In this document: positions 10,005 to 18,120 of the stretch, one piece after another | Position numbering within the stretch: position 1 is the first letter of the stretch | How the letters are laid out: each line of letters begins with the position of its first letter | NCBI GenBank assembly: GCA_964430565.1 | Contig: CAYSFD010000005.1 | Location: forward strand, 100,728-164,727 | Length of the DNA stretch: 64,000 nt | Origin: VBDM01 sp964430565 | GTDB taxonomy: Bacteria > Pseudomonadota > Gammaproteobacteria > Burkholderiales > SG8-39 | Direction: 5' to 3' | Notes under the pieces: model-generated | What the model was told of the DNA's origin: nothing | The model's database searches: none | Seen by the model: the letters and a program-made list of their open reading frames with translations, nothing else | Translations under genes and position numbers: made by a program

Positions 10005-10652
10005 TTAAGGTTTCGCCCTCGTGGACTGCTTGCGAGCTTCGCCGATAAGAAAGTCGGCCGTCGCCAGCATCCCCTTGCGCGAGGTGCTTGGTGTGACGAG
10101 GTAGCGGCCCTGAACCGCGAGAGCGGGAACGCCGTCCAAACGGTAGGCGCGGCTCATCTGTGTCGCTCGGCGCAGCCTGCTTTCGACCGTAAACGAGCGG
10201 AACGCGGCGTCGTATTTGGCCATATCTACCTTCTGTTTCCCGAGCCAGTCCGCGACCCATTTGGCAAAGGCATCGCCGCGCAGCCTCACGCCGCCCTGCT
10301 GGTGGATGGCGGCGAACAGCGGGCGGTGCAGCCGATCGAACTCGCCGAGGACTTCGAGGGTGTAGAAGATCCGGGCGTCGATCGCCCAATCCTCGTTAAG
10401 AATTCCCGGCACGCGCTTGAACTGCACGTCGCGCGCCAGGTGTTTGACCCACGGCTCAAGTTCTGGCTCGAGCGAATAGCAATGCGGGCAGCGGTACCAG
10501 AAAAACTCGATGACTTCGACTTTGCCCGAAGACTCGGTCGACTGTGGTGGCTTGAGTTCGACGTAGTCGACTCCCTCGGATGGAGAATGCTGAGCGTTCG
10601 CGGCGAACGCGAGCACCAAGCCGACAATGAGGCTCATTAGACGAAAAACCAT
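10005..10652 (-). CDS. dsbA: Thiol:disulfide interchange protein DsbA
   Basis: This 215-residue periplasmic oxidoreductase has a signal peptide at 1-20 (cleavage after ANA). The active site is C55-P-H-C58 within FFWYRCPHCYS, with a helical insertion and the cis-proline segment GVPALAVQGRYL near 175. It introduces disulfides in exported proteins, normally with DsbB, which is not in this window. It follows the SPOR-domain gene by 14 bases and is probably cotranscribed with it. A stretch of about 100 bases with no recognised feature separates it from the SDR gene. Confidence 0.93.
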   Translation of the reverse strand: MVFRLMSLIVGLVLAFAANAQHSPSEGVDYVELKPPQSTESSGKVEVIEFFWYRCPHCYSLEPELEPWVKHLARDVQFKRVPGILNEDWAIDARIFYTLEVLGEFDRLHRPLFAAIHQQGGVRLRGDAFAKWVADWLGKQKVDMAKYDAAFRSFTVESRLRRATQMSRAYRLDGVPALAVQGRYLVTPSTSRKGMLATADFLIGEARKQSTRAKP

Positions 10653-10666
10653 GGGGCGTTCTCCAA

Positions 10667-11242
10667 TTAATTCGAAGCGATATCCTTGATCCTGATCAGC
10701 GACGCGTCCACTCCATTCTGCACCAACTGCTGTCGGATGCGATTGATTTCATCCAGGCGCTTGAAAGGTCCAAGGCGCACGCGGTACCACACGCCTTTTT
10801 CGGCAAGGTCGGCCGGCTCGACGCTCGCCTCCAGCCCCATTAATGCAAGCCTTGCCTTGACGCTGTCAGCGTCGGCCGGATTCTGGAATGAGCCGGCTTG
10901 AAGGAAATAGGTGTCTTTGGACGCGCCGCCCTGCTTGGCCGCCTCGCGCACCTGGCGTTCGGTCACCTGCTCCTCACGCCCGGGGAGGATGCGGTAGAAA
11001 TCAAAGCGCGGCTTCTCCTCGGCCGCAGCCGACTTGGAAGGATCAGGCAAGTTCTGAGCTACGGGCGCAGCCTTTTCCGGTGGGCGCGCCCTGTCGGAGA
11101 AAGGCATCGGCGTCTTGAAGAAAAAAATCGCAATCCCCGCGGCGACGCCCAGACCCAGAAGAAATCCGAAGAAAATGCCGATCAGAAAACTGCTCGAGGA
11201 ATCCGGTCTGGGCTGGGAGATCTGCTTGTAATCGCGACTCAT
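10667..11242 (-). CDS. SPOR-domain membrane protein
   Basis: The 191 residues show a cytoplasmic N-terminus and one transmembrane helix at about 19-42 (rich in Gly, Leu, Ile, Phe). A Pro/Ala/Glu linker follows, then a C-terminal SPOR domain (about 111-188) beginning TYFLQAGSFQNPADADSVKA. SPOR domains bind denuded peptidoglycan glycans at the division septum, so a FtsN-like or DedD-like role in cell division is likely. It sits between argS and dsbA, an arrangement common in betaproteobacteria. Start ATG 11242. Confidence 0.9.
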   Translation of the reverse strand: MSRDYKQISQPRPDSSSSFLIGIFFGFLLGLGVAAGIAIFFFKTPMPFSDRARPPEKAAPVAQNLPDPSKSAAAEEKPRFDFYRILPGREEQVTERQVREAAKQGGASKDTYFLQAGSFQNPADADSVKARLALMGLEASVEPADLAEKGVWYRVRLGPFKRLDEINRIRQQLVQNGVDASLIRIKDIASN

Positions 11243-11252
11243 CGGTCAGGGG

Positions 11253-12950
11253 TCACATTTTCTCGGGCTGGTTTACGCCCAGCAGCGACAGTCCGTTACG
11301 CAGCACTTGTCGCACGGCAAGGGTAAGCGCAAGCCGCGCCAACCGCAGCGGCGTCTCTGCAACAAGTATGCGTTCGGCATTATAGTAACTGTGAAATTCT
11401 CCCGCCAGCTCTCGCAGGTAGAAGACAACCTGGTGCGGGGCGAGTTCAACGGCGGCGGTTTCCAGCATCTCGGCGTACTCGCCCAAGCGTTGCAGTAGCG
11501 AGAGCTCGCGCGCGCCGGTAAGCGGCCCGAGATCGGTCTCCCCCGGTGAATCGGCGTTGCCAGTATCGAGCGCTCTGACAAAGGTGCCGTCCTGACCTGC
11601 AAACTGAGCCTTCCATTGTTCAAGAACAGAGCATATCCGCGCGTGCGCGTACTGCACGTAATACACGGGATTTTCCTCTGATTGCGACTTGGCAAGATCG
11701 ACGTCGAACACGAACTCGGCGTCGGCTTTGCGGGATAGGAGAAAAAACCGCACCGCGTCGCGTCCCACCTCGTCGATCAGCTCGCGAAGCGTGACGTAGG
11801 AGCCGGCGCGCTTGGAGATCTTCATCTCCACGCCGCCCTTCATCACCGTGACCATCTTGTGCAGCAGGTAATCAGGATAGCCCCGCGGAATCGCGTGCTC
11901 CCACTTGGAAGACGCCGCCTGCAGCCCCGCGCGCACTCGCGTCACGGTGCTGTGGTGGTCCGACCCCTGAATGTTGATCGCCCGGGTAAAACCGCGCTCC
12001 CATTTTGTCAGGTGGTAGGCGACGTCTGGAACGAAGTAAGTGTAGGTGCCATCCGACTTGCGCATGACACGGTCCTTGTCGTCGCCGTACTCGGTAGTCT
12101 TCAGCCACAGCGCCCCGTCCTGCTCGAAAGTTTTTCCGGCGTCGGTCAGGTCCCGAATTGTTTTCTGAACGCGGCCGTCCCGGTAAAGCGAGGATTCCAG
12201 GTAGTAATTGTCGAAGCGCACTCCGAACGCCTGAAGATCGACATCCTGCTCGCGCCGAAGCTCCGTCACGGCAAAGCGCGTGACGGCCTCCAGATCCTCG
12301 CCGTCGAGGTTGCCTGCCTCGAGGTACCTCTGGGCGATCTCGCCCACATATTCGCCGTGATACCCGTCAACGGGGAAATCGGCGCTGAGTCCCTGTCTCT
12401 CACGAATGCGCGTTTGAACAGAGAGTCCGAGATTGCGGATTTGCGCGCCTGCATCGTTGTAGTAGAACTCCCGCGTCACGCGCCAGCCCTGCGATTCGAG
12501 CAGAGCGGCCATCGCATCACCGAGCGCCGCTTGCCTGCCATGCCCGACGTGAAGAGGGCCGGTAGGGTTGGCCGAAACGAATTCCACGACTACCGATTGG
12601 TTGCGACCCCGCTCGGATCGGCCGAAATTCGCTCTTTGAGCCGATATGGTTTTCACAATGTGCTGCTTTGCGGCGGGGCGCACGCGCAGGTTGATGAAAC
12701 CTGAACCGGCCACTTCGGCGCGCTCGAGCCACTCCGAGGGAGGCAACGCCGCCACCAGCTCAAGGGCCAGTTCCTGCGGGCCGCGCTTTAGCATGCGCGC
12801 GAGCTGCATCGCCGCCGGGCAGGAGAAATCTCCGTGTTGCGCCTGCTTGGGCCGTTCCAGGGAAATCAGCGTGCCTGGCTGCTGCGGTGCGACCTTGGCA
12901 AGTGCTCTCGTGAGCAACTCGGTGAGGTGGGATTTGATCTCGACGGACAT
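11253..12950 (-). CDS. argS: Arginyl-tRNA synthetase
   Basis: This 565-residue class I synthetase has the HIGH signature as SANPTGPLHVGHGRQA (near 128-143) and a KMSKS-like loop MKISKRAGSYVT. The N-terminal Add-1 tRNA-binding domain and the C-terminal anticodon domain (DALR, ending near LSLLGVNQPEKM) are both complete. It charges tRNA-Arg. It is transcribed away from the bTHX gene, so the 104-base gap between them must hold both promoters. A TATAAT is present on this strand at 12973-12978. Confidence 0.97.
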   Translation of the reverse strand: MSVEIKSHLTELLTRALAKVAPQQPGTLISLERPKQAQHGDFSCPAAMQLARMLKRGPQELALELVAALPPSEWLERAEVAGSGFINLRVRPAAKQHIVKTISAQRANFGRSERGRNQSVVVEFVSANPTGPLHVGHGRQAALGDAMAALLESQGWRVTREFYYNDAGAQIRNLGLSVQTRIRERQGLSADFPVDGYHGEYVGEIAQRYLEAGNLDGEDLEAVTRFAVTELRREQDVDLQAFGVRFDNYYLESSLYRDGRVQKTIRDLTDAGKTFEQDGALWLKTTEYGDDKDRVMRKSDGTYTYFVPDVAYHLTKWERGFTRAINIQGSDHHSTVTRVRAGLQAASSKWEHAIPRGYPDYLLHKMVTVMKGGVEMKISKRAGSYVTLRELIDEVGRDAVRFFLLSRKADAEFVFDVDLAKSQSEENPVYYVQYAHARICSVLEQWKAQFAGQDGTFVRALDTGNADSPGETDLGPLTGARELSLLQRLGEYAEMLETAAVELAPHQVVFYLRELAGEFHSYYNAERILVAETPLRLARLALTLAVRQVLRNGLSLLGVNQPEKM

Positions 12951-12972
12951 GAAGGAGCAGAAAGGCTGCGCA

Positions 12973-12978
12973 ATTATA
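12973..12978 (-). promoter_or_regulatory. Candidate -10 element for argS
   Basis: TATAAT reads on the minus strand 22 bases before the argS start codon. No good -35 hexamer is seen at 16-18 bases spacing, so this is a weak single-element prediction. Confidence 0.35.
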
Positions 12979-12986
12979 CCTAGGGC

Positions 12987-13017
12987 TTGATACCGTCAGA
13001 CCTCTTGAGCGTAGAAT
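12987..13017 (+). promoter_or_regulatory. Candidate promoter for the bTHX gene
   Basis: TTGATA (12987-12992) and TAGAAT (13012-13017) are spaced by 19 bases, slightly long for sigma-70. They lie 38 bases before the TTG start of the small ribosomal protein gene. The elements are plausible but not proven. Confidence 0.4.
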
Positions 13018-13054
13018 GTCGCCGGCTTCAACCTCTAACATTAGGAGTCATAAC

Positions 13055-13159
13055 TTGGGCAAAGGCGACAAGCGCACGTTCCGCGGAAAGGTCTTTAAGG
13101 GATCGCACGGCAAATCTCGTCCGCGTAAAGCAAAAAAAGCGGCGAAGAAATCCGCTTAG
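13055..13159 (+). CDS. Small ribosomal subunit protein bTHX (34 aa)
   Basis: A 34-residue, very basic protein: 14 Lys or Arg after a GKGDKRTFRGKVFKGSHGKS start, ending in a Lys/Ala-rich tail. The pattern G-[KR]-G-D-[KR]-[KR]-T-x-[RK]-G-K-[IV]-[FW]-x-G-[ST]-x-G-[KN]-x-R-P matches bTHX, which sits in a cavity at the head of the 30S subunit in Thermus and is conserved in many betaproteobacteria. The start is TTG, so an ATG-only search would miss it. AGGAG at 13043-13047 lies 7 bases upstream and supports this start. It is divergent from argS and convergent with priA, 12 bases away. Confidence 0.88.
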   Translation: MGKGDKRTFRGKVFKGSHGKSRPRKAKKAAKKSA

Positions 13160-13171
13160 TTTCGCAAACCG

Positions 13172-15325
13172 TCAGAAGTCGAGCGGGTCGACGTCCAGAT
13201 GCCAGCGCACTCCGCGCGAGGGCATGCGGTAAAGCGTTCCGCTCCATTCGCGCAGGAACGCCTGCAATCGCGGCCGCGAGCGCGACTGCAGCAGCACCTG
13301 TGCGCGCTCCATTCCCGCGAGTCGCGCGAGCGACATAGGCGCCGGATCGAATAGGGTGACTGAGGCGCCGTTCGGCGGGGCATTTCCGATCGCCGATTGA
13401 AGGAAGTGCAGAGCCCGATTCGCATCGCGGCTTTCCGCGCGCAGTGCAGCTTCAAAAACGAAGGGCGGGAAGCCCGCAGCTCTGCGCTCGGCAAGCACGG
13501 TCTCTGCAAAGCCCGTGAAGTCGTGGTTCACCAGCGACCGATACAGGGGATGGTTGGGATAACGCGTCTGGACCAACACCTCCCCGGGCAGGCTGGCGCG
13601 GCCTGAACGTCCCGCAACCTGCTGCAACTGAGCGAAAGTCCGTTCGCTCGACCGATAGTCGCTTGAGAACAGGCCGCTGTCTGAGTGGAGCACGCAGGCG
13701 AGCGTCAAGCGTTCGAAGTGGTGCCCCTTGGAGAGGATCTGCGTGCCGACGAGGATGTCGGCATGCGCAGCGCGCTCGAGAAGGTCTTCGAGTCTGCCTC
13801 GGGCGCGCACGGCATCGCTGTCCAGGCGAAGAATTTGCGCCTGCGGAAATTTTTCTGTGAGCGTACCCTCGACGCGCTGCGTCCCGCGCCCGAAGGTCTG
13901 CAGATCGGGGTCGCCGCATTCGGGACAAACGCGCGGGATGCCCTCGGCAAGACCGCAATGATGGCAGCGCAGCCGCCGCTCGGTCAGATGGACGACCATG
14001 TGCGCCGAGCAACGCTTGCAGCCCTTCACCCACCCGCAGGCGGGGCATGCCAGGACCGGGGCGTAGCCGCGCCGATTGAGGAAGACCAGCGACTGTTCGC
14101 CCCGGGAAAGGCGTGTTGTGAGCGCTTCGAGCAGAGGAGCGGCGAGACCCTCCCGGAGCGGATGCGCGCGAGTATCGACCAGGCGTATGAGCGGCAAAGC
14201 CGCTCGTTCGATGGCGCGGCGCGTGAGTTTCACCAGCTGGTATTTTCCCGAGGTCGCATGGTAGAAAGTCTCCAGCGACGGCGTCGCCGAACAAAGCATT
14301 GCCGGAACGCCGGCCGCCTGCGCCCGCGCGATAGCAAGGTCGCGCGCCGAATAGCGCACGCCGTCGCGTTGCTTGAAGGATGCGTCCTGCTCCTCGTCCA
14401 CGACGACCAGGCCGAGCCTGGGAAGCGGCGTGAATACGGCAAGGCGTGTGCCAAGCACGATATCGGCGCGGCCGGAGTGGGCCTGGAGCCACCCGCGGGT
14501 GCGCTCCAGCTCCGTCGTGGCGCTCGTCTGGATGACGATGCAAGCCCCGGGAAAGCGACCCAGGAACGCGGTCTGAAGCGTTGGAGTGAGCGCGATCTCG
14601 GGCACCAGGATCAGGACCTGCCTGCCGCGGGCGAGAACTTCGGCGATAAGCTGCAGGTAGATCTCGGTCTTGCCGCTGCCGGTAACGCCGAAGAGCAAAG
14701 TCACCTGAAATTGTTCCAGCCCTGTGCGCACGCGGTCGATTGCTTGCTGTTGCTCCGTGGTGAGCTCGTACGCGCGGACAAAGCGAGGCTCGGACCGCGG
14801 CGGATCAACGGCAGCGATCCAACCGGCGTGGATGCAGCGCTTCAGCAGGCTTCGAGCGCTCCGGTCGAGTTCCGATTCGGAGGTTGGACTCTGCGCGAGC
14901 CGCGAAAGCAGAGCGCGCAGACGTTTGCGTCGCGCCGGCATGGTCGCAAGTGCATCCCGACCGGCCGGCGTCAGGACATAGTCGAGCGGAGCGGCGGGAA
15001 TGGGTTTGGTCGAGCGCAGTCGCGGCGGCAAGGCTGCAGCCACAACTTCGCCGAGCGGGCGCTGGTAATAGTCGCTGCAGAACTGCGCCAGGGCAAGCCA
15101 CTCGCGCGAAAGAGGCGGTACGTCACGCAGGATCCTGTCGACCGCGCGAAGCCGAGAGTCGGCGACCTCGGATTTCGCTGCGATGTCCACGATTACGCCG
15201 ACACGAAGCTTCCTTCCGAACGGAACGAGGGCCCGATATCCGATGTCGGCCCGCGTCGCATCCTCCGCAAGGTAGTCGAACAGCGTCGGCAGCGGCACAT
15301 CGAGTGCGACGCGCAGGACGATCAT
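13172..15325 (-). CDS. priA: Primosomal replication protein N' (PriA helicase)
   Basis: This 717-residue superfamily 2 helicase restarts stalled replication forks. It has an N-terminal 3'-DNA-end binding domain, Walker A in FGVTGSGKTEIYLQLI (about 217-232) and a DEEQ box in LVVVDEEQDASFKQRDG. A zinc-binding insert has four CxxC pairs between about 430 and 470: CPACGW, CKRC, CHHC and CPEC. Motif V/VI follows as QQVAGRSGRA. All motifs are complete. Start ATG 15325. It faces an AT-rich 323-base gap with DnaA-box-like words. Confidence 0.96.
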   Translation of the reverse strand: MIVLRVALDVPLPTLFDYLAEDATRADIGYRALVPFGRKLRVGVIVDIAAKSEVADSRLRAVDRILRDVPPLSREWLALAQFCSDYYQRPLGEVVAAALPPRLRSTKPIPAAPLDYVLTPAGRDALATMPARRKRLRALLSRLAQSPTSESELDRSARSLLKRCIHAGWIAAVDPPRSEPRFVRAYELTTEQQQAIDRVRTGLEQFQVTLLFGVTGSGKTEIYLQLIAEVLARGRQVLILVPEIALTPTLQTAFLGRFPGACIVIQTSATTELERTRGWLQAHSGRADIVLGTRLAVFTPLPRLGLVVVDEEQDASFKQRDGVRYSARDLAIARAQAAGVPAMLCSATPSLETFYHATSGKYQLVKLTRRAIERAALPLIRLVDTRAHPLREGLAAPLLEALTTRLSRGEQSLVFLNRRGYAPVLACPACGWVKGCKRCSAHMVVHLTERRLRCHHCGLAEGIPRVCPECGDPDLQTFGRGTQRVEGTLTEKFPQAQILRLDSDAVRARGRLEDLLERAAHADILVGTQILSKGHHFERLTLACVLHSDSGLFSSDYRSSERTFAQLQQVAGRSGRASLPGEVLVQTRYPNHPLYRSLVNHDFTGFAETVLAERRAAGFPPFVFEAALRAESRDANRALHFLQSAIGNAPPNGASVTLFDPAPMSLARLAGMERAQVLLQSRSRPRLQAFLREWSGTLYRMPSRGVRWHLDVDPLDF

Positions 15326-15413
15326 CGTCGGGAGTTCACGTGCGTTAGCGCCTTACTCAAACGGATTCTGTAGCTGTCTCCATGAAGTATTTGTTTACCT
15401 TGTGTTTTTTCTG

Positions 15414-15448
15414 TTTTTCACAGAATTTGTGGGTAACTGTGTGAGTAA
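15414..15448. promoter_or_regulatory. Cluster of DnaA-box-like nonamers
   Basis: TTTTTCACA reads on the plus strand at 15414-15422. TTACCCACA (15428-15436) and TTACTCACA (15440-15448) read on the minus strand. The first fits TTWTNCACA; the second is one and the third two changes from TTATCCACA. A further exact match to TTWTNCACA, TTATACACA, is on the minus strand at 15604-15612. Short AT-rich words can arise by chance, so function is uncertain. Confidence 0.35.
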
Positions 15449-15564
15449 GACCTGCAACGCGACTGTAACTCGCACTTCTGCAAGGAATTTCTTGCGCTGC
15501 CTAAAATGGTGGCGCGACTAAATGAGAAGTCAATACAAAGAGTTGCAAACCTCTCGAATGAAGT

Positions 15565-15599
15565 CCTCGAAGAACCACGCCAGACGTGGGGTTTCGAGG
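15565..15599. other. Long imperfect hairpin downstream of hemE
   Basis: The outer arms CCTCGAA (15565-15571) and TTCGAGG (15593-15599) and the inner arms CCACG (15575-15579) and CGTGG (15585-15589) form a 35-base hairpin with a 5-base loop. It could end hemE transcription, but no T-run follows on the hemE strand. Confidence 0.5.
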
Positions 15600-15648
15600 G
15601 TGTTGTGTATAAGTGACACTTTCCGTGCGAGCCCGAAAATTCCGGTTT

Positions 15649-16719
15649 TCAGCCCGTTGGATGAAATTTCGGGCTTAACTCGTGTACTGCAGCAACCAAC
15701 GCAGCGACGTTTTCCGGCTGCGCGTGCTGCGGAACCCCGTGGCCCAGATTGAATACGTGCCCCGACCCACTCCCAAAGGAAGCGAGCACGTTTCCGGCTT
15801 CGCGCCGCACCACCTCGGGAGAGGTGAGGAGCACCATGGGATCGAGGTTGCCCTGCAGAGCCGTGCGTGCGCCGATGCGCGCGCGCGCATCGCCAAGATC
15901 CGCGCTCCAGTCGAGCCCCACGCAATCGCAGCCGGTTGCCGCGACTCTCTCGAGCCAAGGTGCGCCGCCTTTCGTGAATACAATCACCGGAACGCGCGCG
16001 CTGCCCTCGCCGAGTTTGAGCTCTGAGAGCACGCCTTGAATATAGGCGAGAGAAAATTCCCGGTAAGCCGCCGCCGAAAGGTTTCCGCCCCAGGTGTCGA
16101 AGATCATCACGACTTGTACACCGGCTTCGATCTGCGCGTTGAGCAGCGCCGCTACCGCTCGCGCATTGGTGGCTAGCAAGCGGTGCAGCAAGTCCGGGCG
16201 GCTATAAAGCATGAGCTTGACGGTCCGCCAGTCATCGCTCGCCCCGCCTTCGACCATGTAACAGGCAAGTGTGTAGGGGCTGCCCGCAAATCCGATGAGC
16301 GGCACGCGGCCAGCCAGGGCGCGCCGGATCTGGACTATCGCATCGGCAACGTAGCCCAGATGTTCGTCTGGTTCCGGGGCGGACAGCTTCGCGATCGAAG
16401 CTTCGTCGCGCACCGGTCGTTCAAAGCGCGGTCCCTCTCCATCGACGAAATAGAGCCCAAGTCCCATCGCATCGGGGATGGTGAGGATGTCCGAGAACAG
16501 GATTGCTGCATCCAGGGGAAACCGCTCTAAGGGCTGCAGCGTGACTTCGGTTGCGAGCGAAGGCGTCTTGCACAGAGCGAGGAAGCTGCCCGCCTGCCGG
16601 CGCAGATCGTTGTATTCGGGAAGGTAGCGCCCGGCCTGGCGCATCAGCCACACCGGGGTGTAGGGCGTGGGCTGCTTGAGCAGCGCGCGGACTAGCGTAT
16701 CGTTTTGCAGGCGGTTCAT
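15649..16719 (-). CDS. hemE: Uroporphyrinogen decarboxylase
   Basis: This 356-residue cytosolic enzyme decarboxylates uroporphyrinogen III to coproporphyrinogen III in heme synthesis. Signatures are WLMRQAGRYLPEY near 24-36 (substrate-binding arginines), AAILFSDILTIPDAMGLGL with the catalytic aspartate, and GFAGSPYTLACYMVEGG near 145. The length is normal. It lies 23 bases after the EVE-domain gene on the same strand and is followed by the priA intergenic region. Confidence 0.97.
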   Translation of the reverse strand: MNRLQNDTLVRALLKQPTPYTPVWLMRQAGRYLPEYNDLRRQAGSFLALCKTPSLATEVTLQPLERFPLDAAILFSDILTIPDAMGLGLYFVDGEGPRFERPVRDEASIAKLSAPEPDEHLGYVADAIVQIRRALAGRVPLIGFAGSPYTLACYMVEGGASDDWRTVKLMLYSRPDLLHRLLATNARAVAALLNAQIEAGVQVVMIFDTWGGNLSAAAYREFSLAYIQGVLSELKLGEGSARVPVIVFTKGGAPWLERVAATGCDCVGLDWSADLGDARARIGARTALQGNLDPMVLLTSPEVVRREAGNVLASFGSGSGHVFNLGHGVPQHAQPENVAALVAAVHELSPKFHPTG

Positions 16720-16742
16720 TCAGTACGGCCACGGAACCGTGG

Positions 16743-17207
16743 CTACAGTTTCATCAGTTTCTTTGTGATGAACTTCCACTCTTTTGTGTCCACCGGGGTG
16801 ATCGAGAGCCGGTTTCCGGGGGCAAGCAGGCGCATTCCGGAGAGCGCGGATTCACCGCGCAGCTCGGCGAGGCTTACCAGTCGCGTTTTCCTCACGAACT
16901 TTACGTCCACATTGACCCAGCGCGGCGTTTCTCGCTTTGCGGCTGCATCGAAGTAGGGGCTCTTCGCGTCGAATTGACTCGCGTCCGGATAGGGTGCCGA
17001 GGCGACTTCGGCAATTCCGGCGATGCCCGGTTCGGGGCAGCTGGAATGATAGAAAAAGACCTGGTCGCCGATGCGCATCCTGTCGCGCATGAAGTTGCGT
17101 GCCTGGTAGTTGCGCACACCCGACCACGCCGTGGTCTTGCCGGGAGCAGCGGCGAGAGCGTCGATGCCGAGTTCGTCGGGCTCGGATTTCATCAGCCAGT
17201 AGGGCAC
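16743..17207 (-). CDS. EVE-domain protein
   Basis: The 154 residues form a single EVE (PUA-like) domain. It starts YWLMKSEPDELGIDAL, then WSGVRNYQARNFMRDRMRIGDQVFFYHSS, and ends with LLAPGNRLSITPVDTKEWKFI. EVE domains bind modified bases in DNA or RNA in related proteins; the physiological role in bacteria is unclear. The start is GTG. It follows the 6S RNA terminator and precedes hemE, so it probably has its own promoter in the 50 bases after that terminator. Confidence 0.92.
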   Translation of the reverse strand: MPYWLMKSEPDELGIDALAAAPGKTTAWSGVRNYQARNFMRDRMRIGDQVFFYHSSCPEPGIAGIAEVASAPYPDASQFDAKSPYFDAAAKRETPRWVNVDVKFVRKTRLVSLAELRGESALSGMRLLAPGNRLSITPVDTKEWKFITKKLMKL

Positions 17208-17256
17208 GGCTAGAGGTCCTTCGATTCACGGCTCTTTAAACCGAAACGCAGGCCCA

Positions 17257-17290
17257 AACGAAAACGCAGGCCAGCGCCTGCGTTTTCGTT
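17257..17290 (-). terminator. Terminator of the 6S RNA gene
   Basis: A perfect 15-base-pair stem (17257-17271 with 17276-17290) closes a 4-base loop. The arms carry AAAA/TTTT runs, and on the minus strand the stem ends in a T-rich stretch. It lies right after the 3' end of the 6S RNA and before the EVE gene. Confidence 0.8.
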
Positions 17291-17291
17291 G

Positions 17292-17500
17292 TCGGGAGTC
17301 CCCCGACGATGCCGCTAGATCCGATTCCTGAACCTTTCGGTCCGAGGTGGTCGCTTTCCGGTCACATCAGGTACATCCGACTAGGGACGCGCACAACAGT
17401 GACGCTTGAGTCCGCAACCAAATTCAAATATTGGTTCAAGAAGTTCCGGGTCTTTGCGCACACCACAGGGGACAATCTCTTAGGCGCCGCTCGAACTCCT
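17292..17500 (-). ncRNA. ssrS: 6S RNA
   Basis: The minus-strand transcript after zapA shows 6S features. A CCCCTGTGGTG block near the 5' side is followed by CTTGAACCAATATTTGAA, corresponding to the E. coli GAGCCGATATTT region. A 3' block has AAAGGTTCAGG and GCGGCATCGTCGGGGGAC, comparable to E. coli AGGGTTCAAGG and GCGGCATCTCGGAG. GGAGTTC at the 5' end can pair with GGACTCC at the 3' end, closing the long bubble hairpin. 6S RNA mimics an open promoter and binds sigma-70 RNA polymerase. The position directly downstream of zapA is conserved in proteobacteria. Ends are estimates. Confidence 0.87.
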
Positions 17501-17508
17501 CGCAGCCC

Positions 17509-17808
17509 CTACGGCGCGAGAGCCTGATCGAGCGTCGCTTCCATTGCGGCCATTCTACGCCTGAGCCCCTCGATGTCAAAACCGCTCACGTTGCTTCGCG
17601 AACTGAGCAGCTCGTGAGTGATGTTGAGCGCCGCCATCACGGCGATGCGCTCGGCGCTTGCCACCCTGCCCACGCTCTTTATTTCGGTCATTTTCCTGTC
17701 GAGATAGGCCACCGCCGAGATCAGAGCCTCGCGCTCATCCTCCGAGCACGCGACCTTGTAGGTCCGGCCCATGATGGTGACATCAAGGGTCTTGGGCTTG
17801 GGACTCAT
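17509..17808 (-). CDS. zapA: Cell division protein ZapA
   Basis: This 99-residue protein starts with the ZapA globular head (LDVTIMGRTYKVACSEDERE) followed by AVAYLDRKMTEIKS and a C-terminal coiled coil (about 55-99). ZapA cross-links FtsZ filaments at midcell. It lies 9 bases after the zapB-like gene and directly before 6S RNA, the usual order. Start ATG 17808. Confidence 0.94.
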   Translation of the reverse strand: MSPKPKTLDVTIMGRTYKVACSEDEREALISAVAYLDRKMTEIKSVGRVASAERIAVMAALNITHELLSSRSNVSGFDIEGLRRRMAAMEATLDQALAP

Positions 17809-17817
17809 CCGAATGCG

Positions 17818-18009
17818 CTATTCGGGGATCTGCCTGAGCAGGTGCTCGAGTCGGTTGCGAGCGCCGTCGATCTTCTCGGCGAGCTGCCGCTTGTCGCCCT
17901 GGAGCGTGGCCAGCTGCGCTCGCAACCCCCGGACTTCATCACGCAGCCGCTGGCACAGGCGCGCGGCTTGGTGGATCTTCTCTTCCAGCGTGGCCAGTTC
18001 GCTCTCCAT
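17818..18009 (-). CDS. ZapB-like coiled-coil protein
   Basis: The 63 residues form one continuous heptad coiled coil (ESELATLEEKIHQAARLCQR onward), with Leu spacing typical of ZapB/TIGR02449-type proteins found before zapA. It probably links ZapA to the division site or nucleoid. A GTG three codons upstream (18018) is an alternative start; neither has a clear ribosome binding site. Function is inferred from size, coiled coil and neighbour. Confidence 0.8.
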   Translation of the reverse strand: MESELATLEEKIHQAARLCQRLRDEVRGLRAQLATLQGDKRQLAEKIDGARNRLEHLLRQIPE

Positions 18010-18120
18010 CGAGCACACTATAGTTTCAAAAATCCTGTTAAGTCAAGGTGTAAGGATTCCTTTTCAATGTAGATTCCAGATCAGTCCGCAACCCCACGTG
18101 TTGTACAATCAACGCGCTCG

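Larger units (their letters stand above)
15326..15648. other. hemE-priA intergenic region, AT-rich, no gene
   Basis: No convincing coding sequence is seen in these 323 bases. The half next to priA (about 15385-15430) is strongly AT-rich for this genome, with T-runs. It holds three DnaA-box-like nonamers close together; a fourth lies near the hemE end at 15604-15612. A long imperfect hairpin is at 15565-15599. The priA promoter must lie here, and the hemE transcript must end here. Confidence 0.7.

Noticed and set aside
13685..15373. Plus-strand open frame of 562 codons opposite priA
   Set aside because: The minus strand encodes complete PriA with helicase and zinc motifs. The antisense product has no recognisable fold.
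17242..17272. Direct repeat GAAACGCAGGCC / GAAAACGCAGGCC near the 6S terminator
   Set aside because: The second copy is one arm of the terminator stem. A single short duplicate is not evidence for a mobile or regulatory repeat.
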